Below the pieces are notes generated by a model that was not told the origin of the DNA, did not search any database, and worked only from the letters and a program-made list of their open reading frames with translations. Shown here piece after piece: positions 42,568-50,677 of a stretch of 64,000 bases of DNA. Numbering within the stretch: position 1 is the first letter of the stretch; each line of letters starts with the position of its first letter. The stretch is from the NCBI GenBank assembly GCA_964490705.1, contig CAZBCG010000008.1:62001-126000 (forward strand), written 5' to 3'. The position numbers were made by a program, and so were the translations under genes. Origin of the DNA: Fodinibius sp964490705 (GTDB lineage: Bacteria > Bacteroidota > Rhodothermia > Balneolales > Balneolaceae).

Positions 42568-43485
42568 TTAATTTTTAGCTCGTGGATGAGCTAATTCATA
42601 AACGTTTTTGAGTCGTTCAACGGATGTATGTGTATAAACTTGCGTTGCTGCTAAATTTGCGTGTCCCAACAGTTCCTTAATCACGCGAATATCAGCCCCT
42701 TGGTCAAGCAGGTGGGTGGCAAAACTGTGACGCAGTACGTGCGGACTTTTTTGCGTGACTTCACTGGCGCGCTGCAGATAATCCTTGACGATACGTTGCA
42801 CAGCCCGTGGATAAATGCGCTGTCCGCTTGCGGCCAAAAATACCGCTTTTTGTGCATCGGCATCCGTTCGATTTCCATACAATTCTTTTCGTGATTCCAG
42901 ATGCTGTTCCATAGCCTCTTTGGCTCGATCACCAAAAGGAACAATACGCTGTTTGGCTCCTTTGCCCATTACTTTGACCTGATTAAGCTTAAAATTCAGA
43001 TCCTCGATATTCAAATTTACCAGTTCACTTAATCGAATACCCGTGCCGTAAAGTAGTTCCAAAATAGCACGGTTTTGTGTGGTTTTAGGCGTGTTGCACT
43101 CGGCCAGTTCCATCATACGATGGATGTCTTCTTCACTGACGGTTTTGGGCAACGGCTTATCTTTTTTGGGGATGACCAGTAGATGCGCCGGATTTTGTTC
43201 CACCATTCCGCGCTTAAAGCAATATTTGAAGAATGAACGGATGGCCGCTACTTTGCGAGCAATCGAGCTTTTGGCCAATCCCCGTTCCGAGAGTTCGCCC
43301 AGCCACAGCCGAATAGTTATGCGTTCGATGAGATCCAGATGCAACTGATCTTCGCCCTCATCAAAATGGGCCGTGCAGAAATTGAAGAATTGCGTCAAAT
43401 CATTTTCATACGAAGTGATGGTGTGCGGAGAGGCATTCCGCTCGATTTTTAAATAGTGTAGATATTTATCAATCGCGTTCTTCAT
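42568..43485 (-). CDS. xerC: Tyrosine recombinase XerC/XerD
   Basis: This 305-residue site-specific recombinase resolves chromosome dimers. The start at 43485 (MKNAIDKYLHYLKIERN) gives the standard N-terminal SAM-like domain. A reading 66 residues longer is unsupported. Catalytic residues are present: Arg in YGTGIRLSELV, His-x-x-Arg in SPHVLRHSFATHLL, His in LLGHANLAATQ and Tyr in TQVYTH. Family length and motifs are complete. XerC versus XerD cannot be decided. It heads the xerC-hpf-hprK group. Confidence 0.92.
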   Translation of the reverse strand: MKNAIDKYLHYLKIERNASPHTITSYENDLTQFFNFCTAHFDEGEDQLHLDLIERITIRLWLGELSERGLAKSSIARKVAAIRSFFKYCFKRGMVEQNPAHLLVIPKKDKPLPKTVSEEDIHRMMELAECNTPKTTQNRAILELLYGTGIRLSELVNLNIEDLNFKLNQVKVMGKGAKQRIVPFGDRAKEAMEQHLESRKELYGNRTDADAQKAVFLAASGQRIYPRAVQRIVKDYLQRASEVTQKSPHVLRHSFATHLLDQGADIRVIKELLGHANLAATQVYTHTSVERLKNVYELAHPRAKN

Positions 43486-43555
43486 CTGTCTGCAATATGG
43501 ATACTTTGCCGATAAAAATAAACAGTAACTTAATGGCCAGTTTCCAACATCTGCA

Positions 43556-44722
43556 TCAAACAGCGCGGTCTTTCCACTGTGTGGACTCATCCGAAAAATG
43601 ATCTCTGAGCACCCGAACTCCCAGCGCTTCGAACCAACCAATGGCAAGGGGATGTAAGAATCCATAGCTGGTGCTCCAGCCAAACCACCGATCGATGATA
43701 AAACGCTGCACCAGCATGATGGCTACCGCTGCAGAACAAAGCAAAATCTGTATTGCTGATCCAAAAAACAGCAAAAATGGCAGTGACAGCGCGGGCAGGA
43801 TAAAGACGATAAATTGAAGCAGGGCCATCCCGCTAAAAAGTAGGAGGTTGTGGTTGAATCCCGCAAAAAAGTTCTTTCGAAATCCTTCCCACAATTCGTC
43901 TCCCGATTCATACATGCGACAGCTGACCGTTCCCCCGCCGTGATACATTTTCATAGCGTATCCTGCACGTTTAATTTTTTGAGCGAGTGCTACATCCTCG
44001 ACGATCTCATTTTTTACGGATTTATGGCCATTTATGCCCTCATATGCCGATCGTTTGAAGGCTAAAAATTGTCCGCATGCGGCGGCAAAAAGAACACCCA
44101 TTTCTTGTCGGATGAACGCTGGAATCCATTTTGGTGCCCGATACACATACCGCGAGGGCAGCAGGGTAAGGAGTCCAAAATAGACAATGGGGATGACGGT
44201 CTTTTCCCAGAACGAGTCCAGTTTTTGCATCGGCCAGACGGTCACAAAATCGACCACATCTTGTCCCATTGACCGAACGACCTTGGCAGTGGCTTGTGGC
44301 TCCAGCCAGGTATCGGCATCAGTAAAAATAAGAATGTTGCCTTTGGCCGTTTCTGACAACTGCTGACAGGCCCACGATTTGCCGAGCCAGTCGTCGGGTT
44401 TTGGTTGTCCGGAAATAATAGTCAGTGTGTTGGAAAATTGATCGCTCAATTTATCCAGAATATCAGAGGTACCGTCGGTAGATCCGTCATTGAGCACGAT
44501 AACCTCGAAGTTCGGATATTGTTGATCTACTGCGGAACGAACGCACCGTTCAATGGAGTTGGCTTCGTTGCGGGCGGGAATGCAAATGCTTACGCTGGGA
44601 GCCTGTTCATCAAAATAGTGGCGCGGCGTAGGCTGAGTAGGTTTAAAATCCTGTTTGTTGAGATACAAAATACCGCTTGTGATCAGTAGATAGGCCAGCG
44701 CTATGTAGAGCAAAATCGTCAT
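43556..44722 (-). CDS. Family-2 glycosyltransferase (carotenoid/hopanoid-type)
   Basis: This 388-residue enzyme has one N-terminal helix, a cytosolic GT2 domain with SICIPARNEANSIERCV, IVLNDGSTDGTSDIL, LIFTDADTW (DxD-like), EDVALAQKIK near its end, and three C-terminal helices. This plan matches membrane GT2 proteins such as CruC/CrtQ and HpnB. The gene next to it encodes a CrtC-type carotenoid hydratase and the one after that an acyltransferase, so glycosylation of a hydroxylated carotenoid is a fitting role. The sugar and acceptor are inferred from context. Confidence 0.72.
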   Translation of the reverse strand: MTILLYIALAYLLITSGILYLNKQDFKPTQPTPRHYFDEQAPSVSICIPARNEANSIERCVRSAVDQQYPNFEVIVLNDGSTDGTSDILDKLSDQFSNTLTIISGQPKPDDWLGKSWACQQLSETAKGNILIFTDADTWLEPQATAKVVRSMGQDVVDFVTVWPMQKLDSFWEKTVIPIVYFGLLTLLPSRYVYRAPKWIPAFIRQEMGVLFAAACGQFLAFKRSAYEGINGHKSVKNEIVEDVALAQKIKRAGYAMKMYHGGGTVSCRMYESGDELWEGFRKNFFAGFNHNLLLFSGMALLQFIVFILPALSLPFLLFFGSAIQILLCSAAVAIMLVQRFIIDRWFGWSTSYGFLHPLAIGWFEALGVRVLRDHFSDESTQWKDRAV

Positions 44723-44814
44723 GGCTAAAAGGTAGTAGTGTGAGCAGTAAGATCAAATCGAATGGTTGAAGAAGCAGTTGCAGCTGAGTTCGCAAACCAT
44801 TTAATTGGCAGCCT

Positions 44815-45900
44815 ATGAATTTGTTATCAAATCCAAGTCAAGACGTGCGTCATCGACCTCATAGCTCTGGCGGCTATGAGTGGTGGTATTTTGACGGTCG
44901 TTCGCTGGATGAAAGATTTAGCTTTGTGATTATTTTTTATGAAGGCAATTCGTTTTCTACGCGCTACAACGGGGCGCTTTTGGATGGTAAATCTGCTATG
45001 CCGGCGGAGTATCCGGCGATAAGTATTTCGGTCTATGAGAATGGAAATCCGATCTATTACAGCTTTACGGAGTTCGATTCATCGGATTGCAGCTTTAGCG
45101 AAGAGGCTCCGCTTGTCGAAATTGGTCCGCACCGCATGGAAGAGATCGGGGATGATCAGAAGCTGATTTACAAGCTGGATTTGGATGAAACCCTTGCCAG
45201 CGGTGATCAATTGGAGGGAACCATAACCTTTGAAAGTCTTCGTTCACAGTCAGCAATTCTTGAATCTGATCAGCAAACTAGCGCCGGCCACACCTGGAAT
45301 TTGGTTCAGCCGCGTGCGGATGTACAGGCAGTGTTTACAATTCAGGGTATTAGGGATTCTTCCAACGAAATTCAATTCCAGGGCAGGGGATATCACGATC
45401 ATAACACCGGCCGGGAGCCCATGCACAAAGAGTTTACCGATTGGTACTGGGGACGCTTTCATTTCGATTCTGCCACGTTGGTCTATTATGTGATGAACCA
45501 TCAGGATGAGAAACAGCATCAGGCCTGGCTGATTAGTAAAAACAACGCAGAACTGCTGCACACCTTTGATCAGGTTGATCTTGCAGACAACGGATTTACG
45601 CTTTTTGGACTACAGCCGTACCGCAAAATCGGACTCCGTTCTGATGAGGCTGAGATTCAAGTGCAGCACCGCCAAGTTGTTGATAACGGACCGTTTTACC
45701 AGCGGTATCACAGTGATGCTTTTTTGCGTGTGCCCGATTCGAATATCGTTGAACAGCAGCAGGGCATCAGCGAATATCTTTATCCCGATCGCATTAATGC
45801 GCGTGTATTTTGGCCGTTTGTGAATATGCGCATCCGATACAAAACCGAAAAGCCGCACTGGGTGCAGCGGTCAAAAATGCTGTATCGTTGGACGTGGTAA
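44815..45900 (+). CDS. crtC: CrtC-like carotenoid 1,2-hydratase
   Basis: This 361-residue protein shows SSGGYEWWYFDGRS near the N-terminus and GRGYHDHNTGREPMHKEFTDW (in two blocks) in the middle. These are the hallmark motifs of CrtC hydroxyneurosporene synthase and the lipocalin-like AttH fold. Such enzymes add water to the terminal psi-end double bond of acyclic carotenoids, giving the 1'-OH that can be glycosylated. It is divergent from the GT2 gene and converges with the acyltransferase gene across a strong terminator. The substrate is inferred. A related hydrolase-like role is less likely. Confidence 0.75.
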   Translation: MNLLSNPSQDVRHRPHSSGGYEWWYFDGRSLDERFSFVIIFYEGNSFSTRYNGALLDGKSAMPAEYPAISISVYENGNPIYYSFTEFDSSDCSFSEEAPLVEIGPHRMEEIGDDQKLIYKLDLDETLASGDQLEGTITFESLRSQSAILESDQQTSAGHTWNLVQPRADVQAVFTIQGIRDSSNEIQFQGRGYHDHNTGREPMHKEFTDWYWGRFHFDSATLVYYVMNHQDEKQHQAWLISKNNAELLHTFDQVDLADNGFTLFGLQPYRKIGLRSDEAEIQVQHRQVVDNGPFYQRYHSDAFLRVPDSNIVEQQQGISEYLYPDRINARVFWPFVNMRIRYKTEKPHWVQRSKMLYRWTW

Positions 45901-45912
45901 AAAAGCCTTTTT

Positions 45913-45950
45913 AGAACATCCGAAGTTTTAGAAACTTCGGATGTTTGTTT
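45913..45950. terminator. Bidirectional terminator
   Basis: AACATCCGAAGTTT (45915-45928) pairs perfectly with AAACTTCGGATGTT (45932-45945) over a TAG loop, flanked by T-rich and A-rich bases on the two sides. It separates the converging crtC-like and acyltransferase genes. Confidence 0.85.
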
Positions 45951-45952
45951 AG

Positions 45953-46615
45953 TCATAAAAACTGCTCAAACTCCGTATCGTCAAAGCCCGCTTGTTCTCT
46001 GAGTTCAGCTAAAATTTCATCCAGTTGTTTTTCAAAATAGGCTGTTTTCTTCTCGCGTGATAATGAGGTCTCGAGGTTTGTTGGGCGTCCTACATACAGG
46101 TGCAGTTCCGGTTTATCGTGTCGAATCGTATGCATGTAGATGCCGACGGGAACAAAATCCACATGTTCGAGATTATCGTGTAGCCAGGCCAGTCCGCCCT
46201 CGAAATGCATTGCAGATCCGGGGGGAGTAATGGTGCCTTCAGGATAGATGAACAAGCTTGAATGGGGGCGCTCGAACGATTTGACGGCGTACCGCAGCGA
46301 CCGAATGGTCTTGCGGGCATCATCCCGATTAATAGAAAAAGCCCCGATTTTTTGAAACAGTGAATACTGCTGCATCTGCTTGTCTTCCATCATGGCCCGT
46401 GCCTGTTGCCGGAATCGAAATTCATTAAGCAGCAGGGGAATCAGCCCATCCCACCAAGAGTGATGGTTGAGGTAATAGACGGTTTTGCACTCCGAGCAGG
46501 GCGAATATTCCTGCTTGAGCCACACCTTTTTAAACCGGCGCTTGAATAACAGCCAGGTGTATAAACGAAATCCTTTGATAAAGAGCGGTGATTCGTTGGC
46601 GGGAATAAAATCCAC
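45953..46615 (-). CDS. PlsC-type acyltransferase (CruD-like candidate)
   Basis: This 220-residue lysophospholipid-acyltransferase family protein begins with a GTG start codon. The HX4D catalytic motif is NHHSWWDG, and the acceptor motif is FIYPEGTITPPGS, both complete. Members transfer acyl chains to glycerol phosphate or to sugars. Here, beside a CrtC hydratase and a GT2 glycosyltransferase, acylation of a carotenoid glucoside (as by CruD in green sulfur bacteria) is a good fit. A housekeeping lipid role remains possible. Confidence 0.72.
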   Translation of the reverse strand: MDFIPANESPLFIKGFRLYTWLLFKRRFKKVWLKQEYSPCSECKTVYYLNHHSWWDGLIPLLLNEFRFRQQARAMMEDKQMQQYSLFQKIGAFSINRDDARKTIRSLRYAVKSFERPHSSLFIYPEGTITPPGSAMHFEGGLAWLHDNLEHVDFVPVGIYMHTIRHDKPELHLYVGRPTNLETSLSREKKTAYFEKQLDEILAELREQAGFDDTEFEQFL

Positions 46616-46702
46616 AGTTAAAATATTTGTTGAGCGTTTCTGACCTGAATATCTTTAGGCTTGATCAGAGTTGCCAGTTTTAACTACAATTGTTTGACAC
46701 AA

Positions 46703-47329
46703 ATGGATTTACAGGCGATCGAAGAATATGCCCTCGCACACACTACCGATGATTCCCCTATAGTGCAACAGCTCATCGAGATATCAGAAAAGGATTTGGA
46801 ATTCACCGATATGCTGAGCGGCAAACAGGTGGGACGCCTGCTGGCGATTTTGATTAAAATATCGGGGGCAAGGCGCGTGCTGGAAGTCGGTACCTTTACC
46901 GGTTATTCCGCGTTGACGATGGCCGAGGCTTTACCGGGAGACGGTGAATTGTTCACTTGTGAATACAACAAGCGCTACGAAGATATTGCACGCACCTTTT
47001 TTGATAAAAGTGATGCAGGATCAAAAATTACCTTGCTGATGGGAAAGGCACTTGAAACCATTCCTACTATCGAGGGTACCTTTGATTTTGTATTCCTGGA
47101 TGCGGATAAGATCAACTATCCCCAGTATTATGATATGATTTTGCCGCGTATGGAACCGGGCGCACTTATGGTGATTGACAATGTGCTTTGGGATGGGGAA
47201 GTGCTGGAAGCAAACACCGAAAAATCGCATGCTATTGATCGGATGAGCAAGCAGATCCGCGATGATGATTCGGTAGAACAGGTGATGCTCACCGTTCGTG
47301 ATGGCGTTACGATCGTCCGTAAGAAATAA
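46703..47329 (+). CDS. SAM-dependent O-methyltransferase (COMT-like)
   Basis: ATG 46703 gives a 208-residue protein; a TTG 42 bases earlier is possible but weaker. It matches the methyltransferase-3 (caffeoyl-CoA/catechol type) family, with VLEVGTFTGYSALTMAEALP as SAM-binding motif I, FDFVFLDADKINYPQYYDMI (metal Asp) and ALMVIDNVLWDGEV (metal ligands). These are Mg-dependent enzymes that methylate catechol-like phenols. The substrate is unknown. A terminator follows. Confidence 0.85.
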   Translation: MDLQAIEEYALAHTTDDSPIVQQLIEISEKDLEFTDMLSGKQVGRLLAILIKISGARRVLEVGTFTGYSALTMAEALPGDGELFTCEYNKRYEDIARTFFDKSDAGSKITLLMGKALETIPTIEGTFDFVFLDADKINYPQYYDMILPRMEPGALMVIDNVLWDGEVLEANTEKSHAIDRMSKQIRDDDSVEQVMLTVRDGVTIVRKK

Positions 47330-47330
47330 A

Positions 47331-47366
47331 AAAGCCTGAATCCGAATTGAATCGAATTCAGGCTAA
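47331..47366. terminator. Terminator between O-methyltransferase and FKBP genes
   Basis: AGCCTGAAT (47333-47341) and ATTCAGGCT (47356-47364) form a perfect 9-bp stem with A and T runs around it. It serves the methyltransferase gene and perhaps the converging FKBP gene. Confidence 0.7.
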
Positions 47367-47390
47367 AGTCAATAATCGAGCTTTGGGGAA

Positions 47391-47828
47391 CTAGTCAACC
47401 AGTTCAATGAGCTCAATTTCGAACGTCAGGTCTTTACCAGCCAGCGGGTGGTTGGCATCGAGCTGAACGTATTCATCTTCAACAGCTGTAATCTGAACCG
47501 GGATAGCCTGGCCATCTTCTTGCTGTTGCATCTGAAGCTGCATACCAACTTGCGGATCAATGTTGTCGGGCAGATCAGATTTTGAAACTTCCAGTTCCAG
47601 ATCTTCGCGACGCTGTCCGTAGGCATCTTCAGAATCAAGTTCTACGGTCGTGTCGTCGCCTTCTTCTAGTCCGATAACGGCCTTCTCAAAACCGGGAATC
47701 AATTGTCCTTCTCCCAGTGTGAACTCAAGAGGCTCTCGCTCACGAGAACTGTCAAAAACTGTTCCGTCATCCGTTAAGGTTCCTGTGTAGTGGACTTTTA
47801 CGGTGTCACCGTCTTTTACTTTAGACAA
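47391..47828 (-). CDS. FKBP-type peptidyl-prolyl isomerase (SlyD-like)
   Basis: TTG at 47828 gives a 145-residue protein starting SKVKDGDTVKVHYTG, the normal family start; a longer frame upstream has no sign of function. The FKBP domain shows DDGTVFDSSREREPLEF and GEGQLIPGFEKAVIGLEEGD. The inserted IF (chaperone) domain region and ANHPLAGKDLTFEIELIEL near the end are typical of SlyD. No His-rich metal tail is seen. It catalyses proline isomerisation and aids folding. Its start is a rare codon, so a sequence error or a TTG start is possible. Confidence 0.85.
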   Translation of the reverse strand: MSKVKDGDTVKVHYTGTLTDDGTVFDSSREREPLEFTLGEGQLIPGFEKAVIGLEEGDDTTVELDSEDAYGQRREDLELEVSKSDLPDNIDPQVGMQLQMQQQEDGQAIPVQITAVEDEYVQLDANHPLAGKDLTFEIELIELVD

Positions 47829-47904
47829 AATACTTTGGTTTGTTTCTAATTGTCGTGAATGTTTTTGAATATAAGGTTTTTTGGAGAGAATTAAGACTAC
47901 AATA

Positions 47905-49003
47905 CTACTCAAATTTTCGACGGGTCAACTGTTGTCTGTTAAAAGTGCTGTCGGGGATGATCGTAAAATCTATTTCGCCCAGGACCATGCCTTCTCCGGT
48001 GGTAACGTTGACTCTCCACTGACCGGGCCAGATATTTGTTTTGTAGGTATAACCTCTGAATCCGCCCCTGCGCCCTCCTAAGACCTCATAAGCAATAGTA
48101 TCGGTGGAATTCCATTGTTTCGTTTCAGGATCATACCATTTCCATTCGTGTTGTATTGATTTCTTTAGATCTGTGGGAGCAAAGATGGAGGTGAATACAA
48201 AAACGGTATCGCCGGGAGCATAATTGAACGTTTCGTCGTGTGTTTCCCAGATATCGTAGAAGGCTGTTTGTTCGTAGGAAACAAAAAATGTGCCGTCTTC
48301 TTTTTCGACGTTGTAGGCGACCATCCCGGATTGCAGGGAGAGAGGTACGGGTGGAATCAAATTAAAGTAATAGCAGGTGTTGATAGCCCCGTAAATACAG
48401 AAAATGAGAAGCGTGATTTTCCAGCGGGAAATTTCATTCCGGGTCGAGGGACTAACGTTGTAAATATATTTGATTAAAAAAAGCGTGCATCCAAGGCTGA
48501 CCAATCCCGAGATGATAAACAGAAAGGTGTTCATCGTTTCGAAAATGACGGGCGTAAAAAAGGTGAAGAAGGTGAAATTGACAAAGAAGGAAGTAAGCCC
48601 CGAACTGAAGATACTTATTCGAAATTCGGTGTTTAAGCAGCTCATTGGAAAAGAGCAACACGAGGAGAATCAGAAAAAATACGAGCGTTTTGGTGAGTGT
48701 TACGCTCTGAAAAAAGAAGATGACATAGGCACTCGAAAGTCCACCGAGAAAAAATTGGATAGCCAGCGGAGCGTATTCTTCATAGGGCTCCAGAAAGGTA
48801 TTTTCCCAGCGGCCGTCATCAGTGAGATTAAAAATATAGAGGCAAATAGTGAGTAAAAGCAGGTAGGTCAATAACACTGTATTGCTGTACCAGCCGTCGA
48901 TGCGCCCGAGCGTGAGACTGTCCCAGATAAATCCACCGATAAAAAAGACGATCGGCGCGTATTTTTTGTGCCTCCGAAAAAACCGTTTGGCTGCTGAAAC
49001 CAT
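47905..49003 (-). pseudogene. DUF2914 membrane protein, split by a one-base frameshift
   Basis: The first part (49003 down to about 48590) encodes helices in the DUF2914 style: FFIGGFIWDSLTLGRIDGW, YSNTVLLTYLLLLTICLYIF and QFFLGGLSSAYVIFFFQS, reaching NKYLQFGAYF. There the frame leaves the family pattern, and the +1 frame continues with FFVNFTFFTFF and TMNTFLFIISGLVSLGC. It then carries the periplasmic DUF2914 domain with HEWKWYDPETKQW and WPGQWRVNVTTGEG, ending at 47905. Removing one of the two G at 48589-48590 (C on the coding strand) joins both halves into about 365 residues. It is either a broken gene or an assembly error. Confidence 0.72.
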
Positions 49004-49112
49004 TTACTGTTATCTTAGACTATTATTTGCTGCGTCAATAATAAATGAAATCAATTGAATGTCGTAATTTAGTATGTTAACGAAGCGACTTTTTAACCGA
49101 GGGTAAAGAATT

Positions 49113-49532
49113 ATGGATAGTACCATCAAGCAGAAATTACGCGATATTCGAACAGTAGCAATCATCGGTTGTTCGGCCAATAAATATCGCACGAGTTATC
49201 ATATCGCCAATTACTTGAAAGAAAATGGCATTCGGATTATTCCTATAAACCCCAATTATAAGGAAATACTGGGTGTACCTTGTTATGATAAGATGGATGA
49301 TCTGCCGGATGATTTAGCAATCGATGCCGTTGATATTTTTCGTGATTCCGAATACACCGCCGATATGGTTCGGGATGTGATCGACTGGTCGAAGAAAACG
49401 GGGCAAAAGCCGTTGATTTGGACGCAGCTGGCGGTGTCTTCGACGGAGGCAAAATCACTGGCCGAAAGCAACGATTTTGAGTACGTCGAAAATCAGTGCA
49501 TGATGGTGCAGCACGATAAGGCGATGGCTTAA
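49113..49532 (+). CDS. CoA-binding domain protein (YccU type)
   Basis: This 139-residue single Rossmann domain shows VAIIGCSANKYRTSYHIANYL (two blocks) and IIPINPNYKEILGVPCYD, where family members bind CoA, and DAVDIFRDSEYTADMV. The late KPLIWTQLAVSSTEA and the tail NQCMMVQHDKAM close the fold. The function of these small CoA-binding proteins is not settled. It is divergent from the DUF2914 gene. Confidence 0.85.
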   Translation: MDSTIKQKLRDIRTVAIIGCSANKYRTSYHIANYLKENGIRIIPINPNYKEILGVPCYDKMDDLPDDLAIDAVDIFRDSEYTADMVRDVIDWSKKTGQKPLIWTQLAVSSTEAKSLAESNDFEYVENQCMMVQHDKAMA

Positions 49533-49538
49533 GCGATT

Positions 49539-50243
49539 TTACGAGGTTGGTTGTCCCATCTTTTCTTTGCGCTCTTGTTCATGCACTTTTAGTTTTTTGC
49601 CAAGCAGTCGCTCAATCGTCAGTTGATCTTCCGCCGGGATGTAGGTCGTAAAATCGGTAAGCTTTTCATCTTGATAGTAATCGATTTGCAGTACATGCTC
49701 TGATTCCCATTGATAGGCCACAACGCTTTTCCAGGGCACAAACTGATCCAAAATAAGAATGCCTTTCGTACGAAATTCGGGCACTATTTTGACTACAATG
49801 CCGAAGCATCCGAATCCCAGCAGTGACAATCCCGATGTAATACCGATGCCGGTGTAAGGACCTAGGTTAATGAGGCCGGTTTGATAAATCCCAAAAAAGA
49901 TAATGAGCACGGCAAGTATTCGGGGCGCTGCTTCGGTCCAGAATGAGCGATAGACGTATTCAACGGTTTTCATCTCCTGACGCAGAAGCAGCATTTTGAG
50001 GGCAAATCCAAAGAAAAACCCGGCTACCAGGCAGTACAGCAGCATGGTGAATTCCCGGGCGATATCCCGGGAGATGATCTCCATCCATTGGCCGGCAGAC
50101 ATTAGGGTGAGGATAATCATGGCTCCCACAAATCCGTTGATGACTCTCCGCTGACTCAGGTGCTGGAGCCGTAGCATTCGGCGGTAGCCCATCCAAAAGG
50201 AGAGCAAAAAGCCCAGAGCTAAAACGCTAATTAATACATACAT
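49539..50243 (-). CDS. Membrane protein of unknown function, C-terminal DUF-type domain
   Basis: ATG 50243 is chosen because GGAGAAG lies just upstream. The 234-residue protein has about five hydrophobic segments (LISVLALGFLLSFWMGY, GFVGAMIILTLMSAG, LLYCLVAGFFFGFALKML, RILAVLIIFFGIYQTGL, LSLLGFGCFGIVV). A soluble C-terminal part has FRTKGILILDQFVPWKSVVAYQWE, like the PH-type domain of YdjM/DUF5673 proteins. It ends basic with ERKEKMGQ. No specific family is certain. It is divergent from the DUF971 gene. Confidence 0.6.
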   Translation of the reverse strand: MYVLISVLALGFLLSFWMGYRRMLRLQHLSQRRVINGFVGAMIILTLMSAGQWMEIISRDIAREFTMLLYCLVAGFFFGFALKMLLLRQEMKTVEYVYRSFWTEAAPRILAVLIIFFGIYQTGLINLGPYTGIGITSGLSLLGFGCFGIVVKIVPEFRTKGILILDQFVPWKSVVAYQWESEHVLQIDYYQDEKLTDFTTYIPAEDQLTIERLLGKKLKVHEQERKEKMGQPTS

Positions 50244-50323
50244 TTCAACTTCTCCGATAAAATACGGTTGGATTCCCTGTTCGCATCGCCTTACTTTAGC
50301 TTCTAATATAACAAAAGATTGAT

Positions 50324-50665
50324 ATGCAAAGCGACAGCACACCTACAAGTATTGAGGTTTCGAACAGTGATCAGGTTCTCGAGATTGAGTGGTCGGATGG
50401 ACACCATTCGGAATATTCGTTGTTTGGCCTGCGCAAAAATTGTCCCTGTGTGGTTTGTCGCGGCGGGCACGGGAATATGAATACCTTTGACCGGTCGCTG
50501 TTTTTTGTGGATCCCACCCAGCATTTCGAGATCGAGGATATCAAGCAGATTGGAAATCACGCGATCAAAATTTTTTGGAATGACGGCCACAGCAATGGGA
50601 TGTACCAGTGGGGCACGCTGCGCGAGATGTGTCCGTGTGAGGAATGTTATCCCGAGCAAGCGTAA
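50324..50665 (+). CDS. DUF971 (gamma-butyrobetaine hydroxylase-like N-terminal) protein
   Basis: This 113-residue protein has the DUF971 pattern: IEWSDGHHSEYSLFGLRKNCPCVVC, seen in two parts, and IFWNDGHSNGMYQWGTLREMCPCEEC. The two CPCxxC sets could bind zinc or an iron-sulfur cluster. Such proteins occur alone in many bacteria and are tied to Fe-S or hydroxylase functions, with the biochemical role unclear. It converges with the Rieske oxygenase gene. Confidence 0.85.
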   Translation: MQSDSTPTSIEVSNSDQVLEIEWSDGHHSEYSLFGLRKNCPCVVCRGGHGNMNTFDRSLFFVDPTQHFEIEDIKQIGNHAIKIFWNDGHSNGMYQWGTLREMCPCEECYPEQA

Positions 50666-50677
50666 AACCGGTGATTC

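Noticed and set aside
42568..43485. Integrase of a mobile element
   Set aside because: Length, motifs and linkage to hpf-hprK fit the housekeeping XerC/D; no attachment-site repeats were seen.
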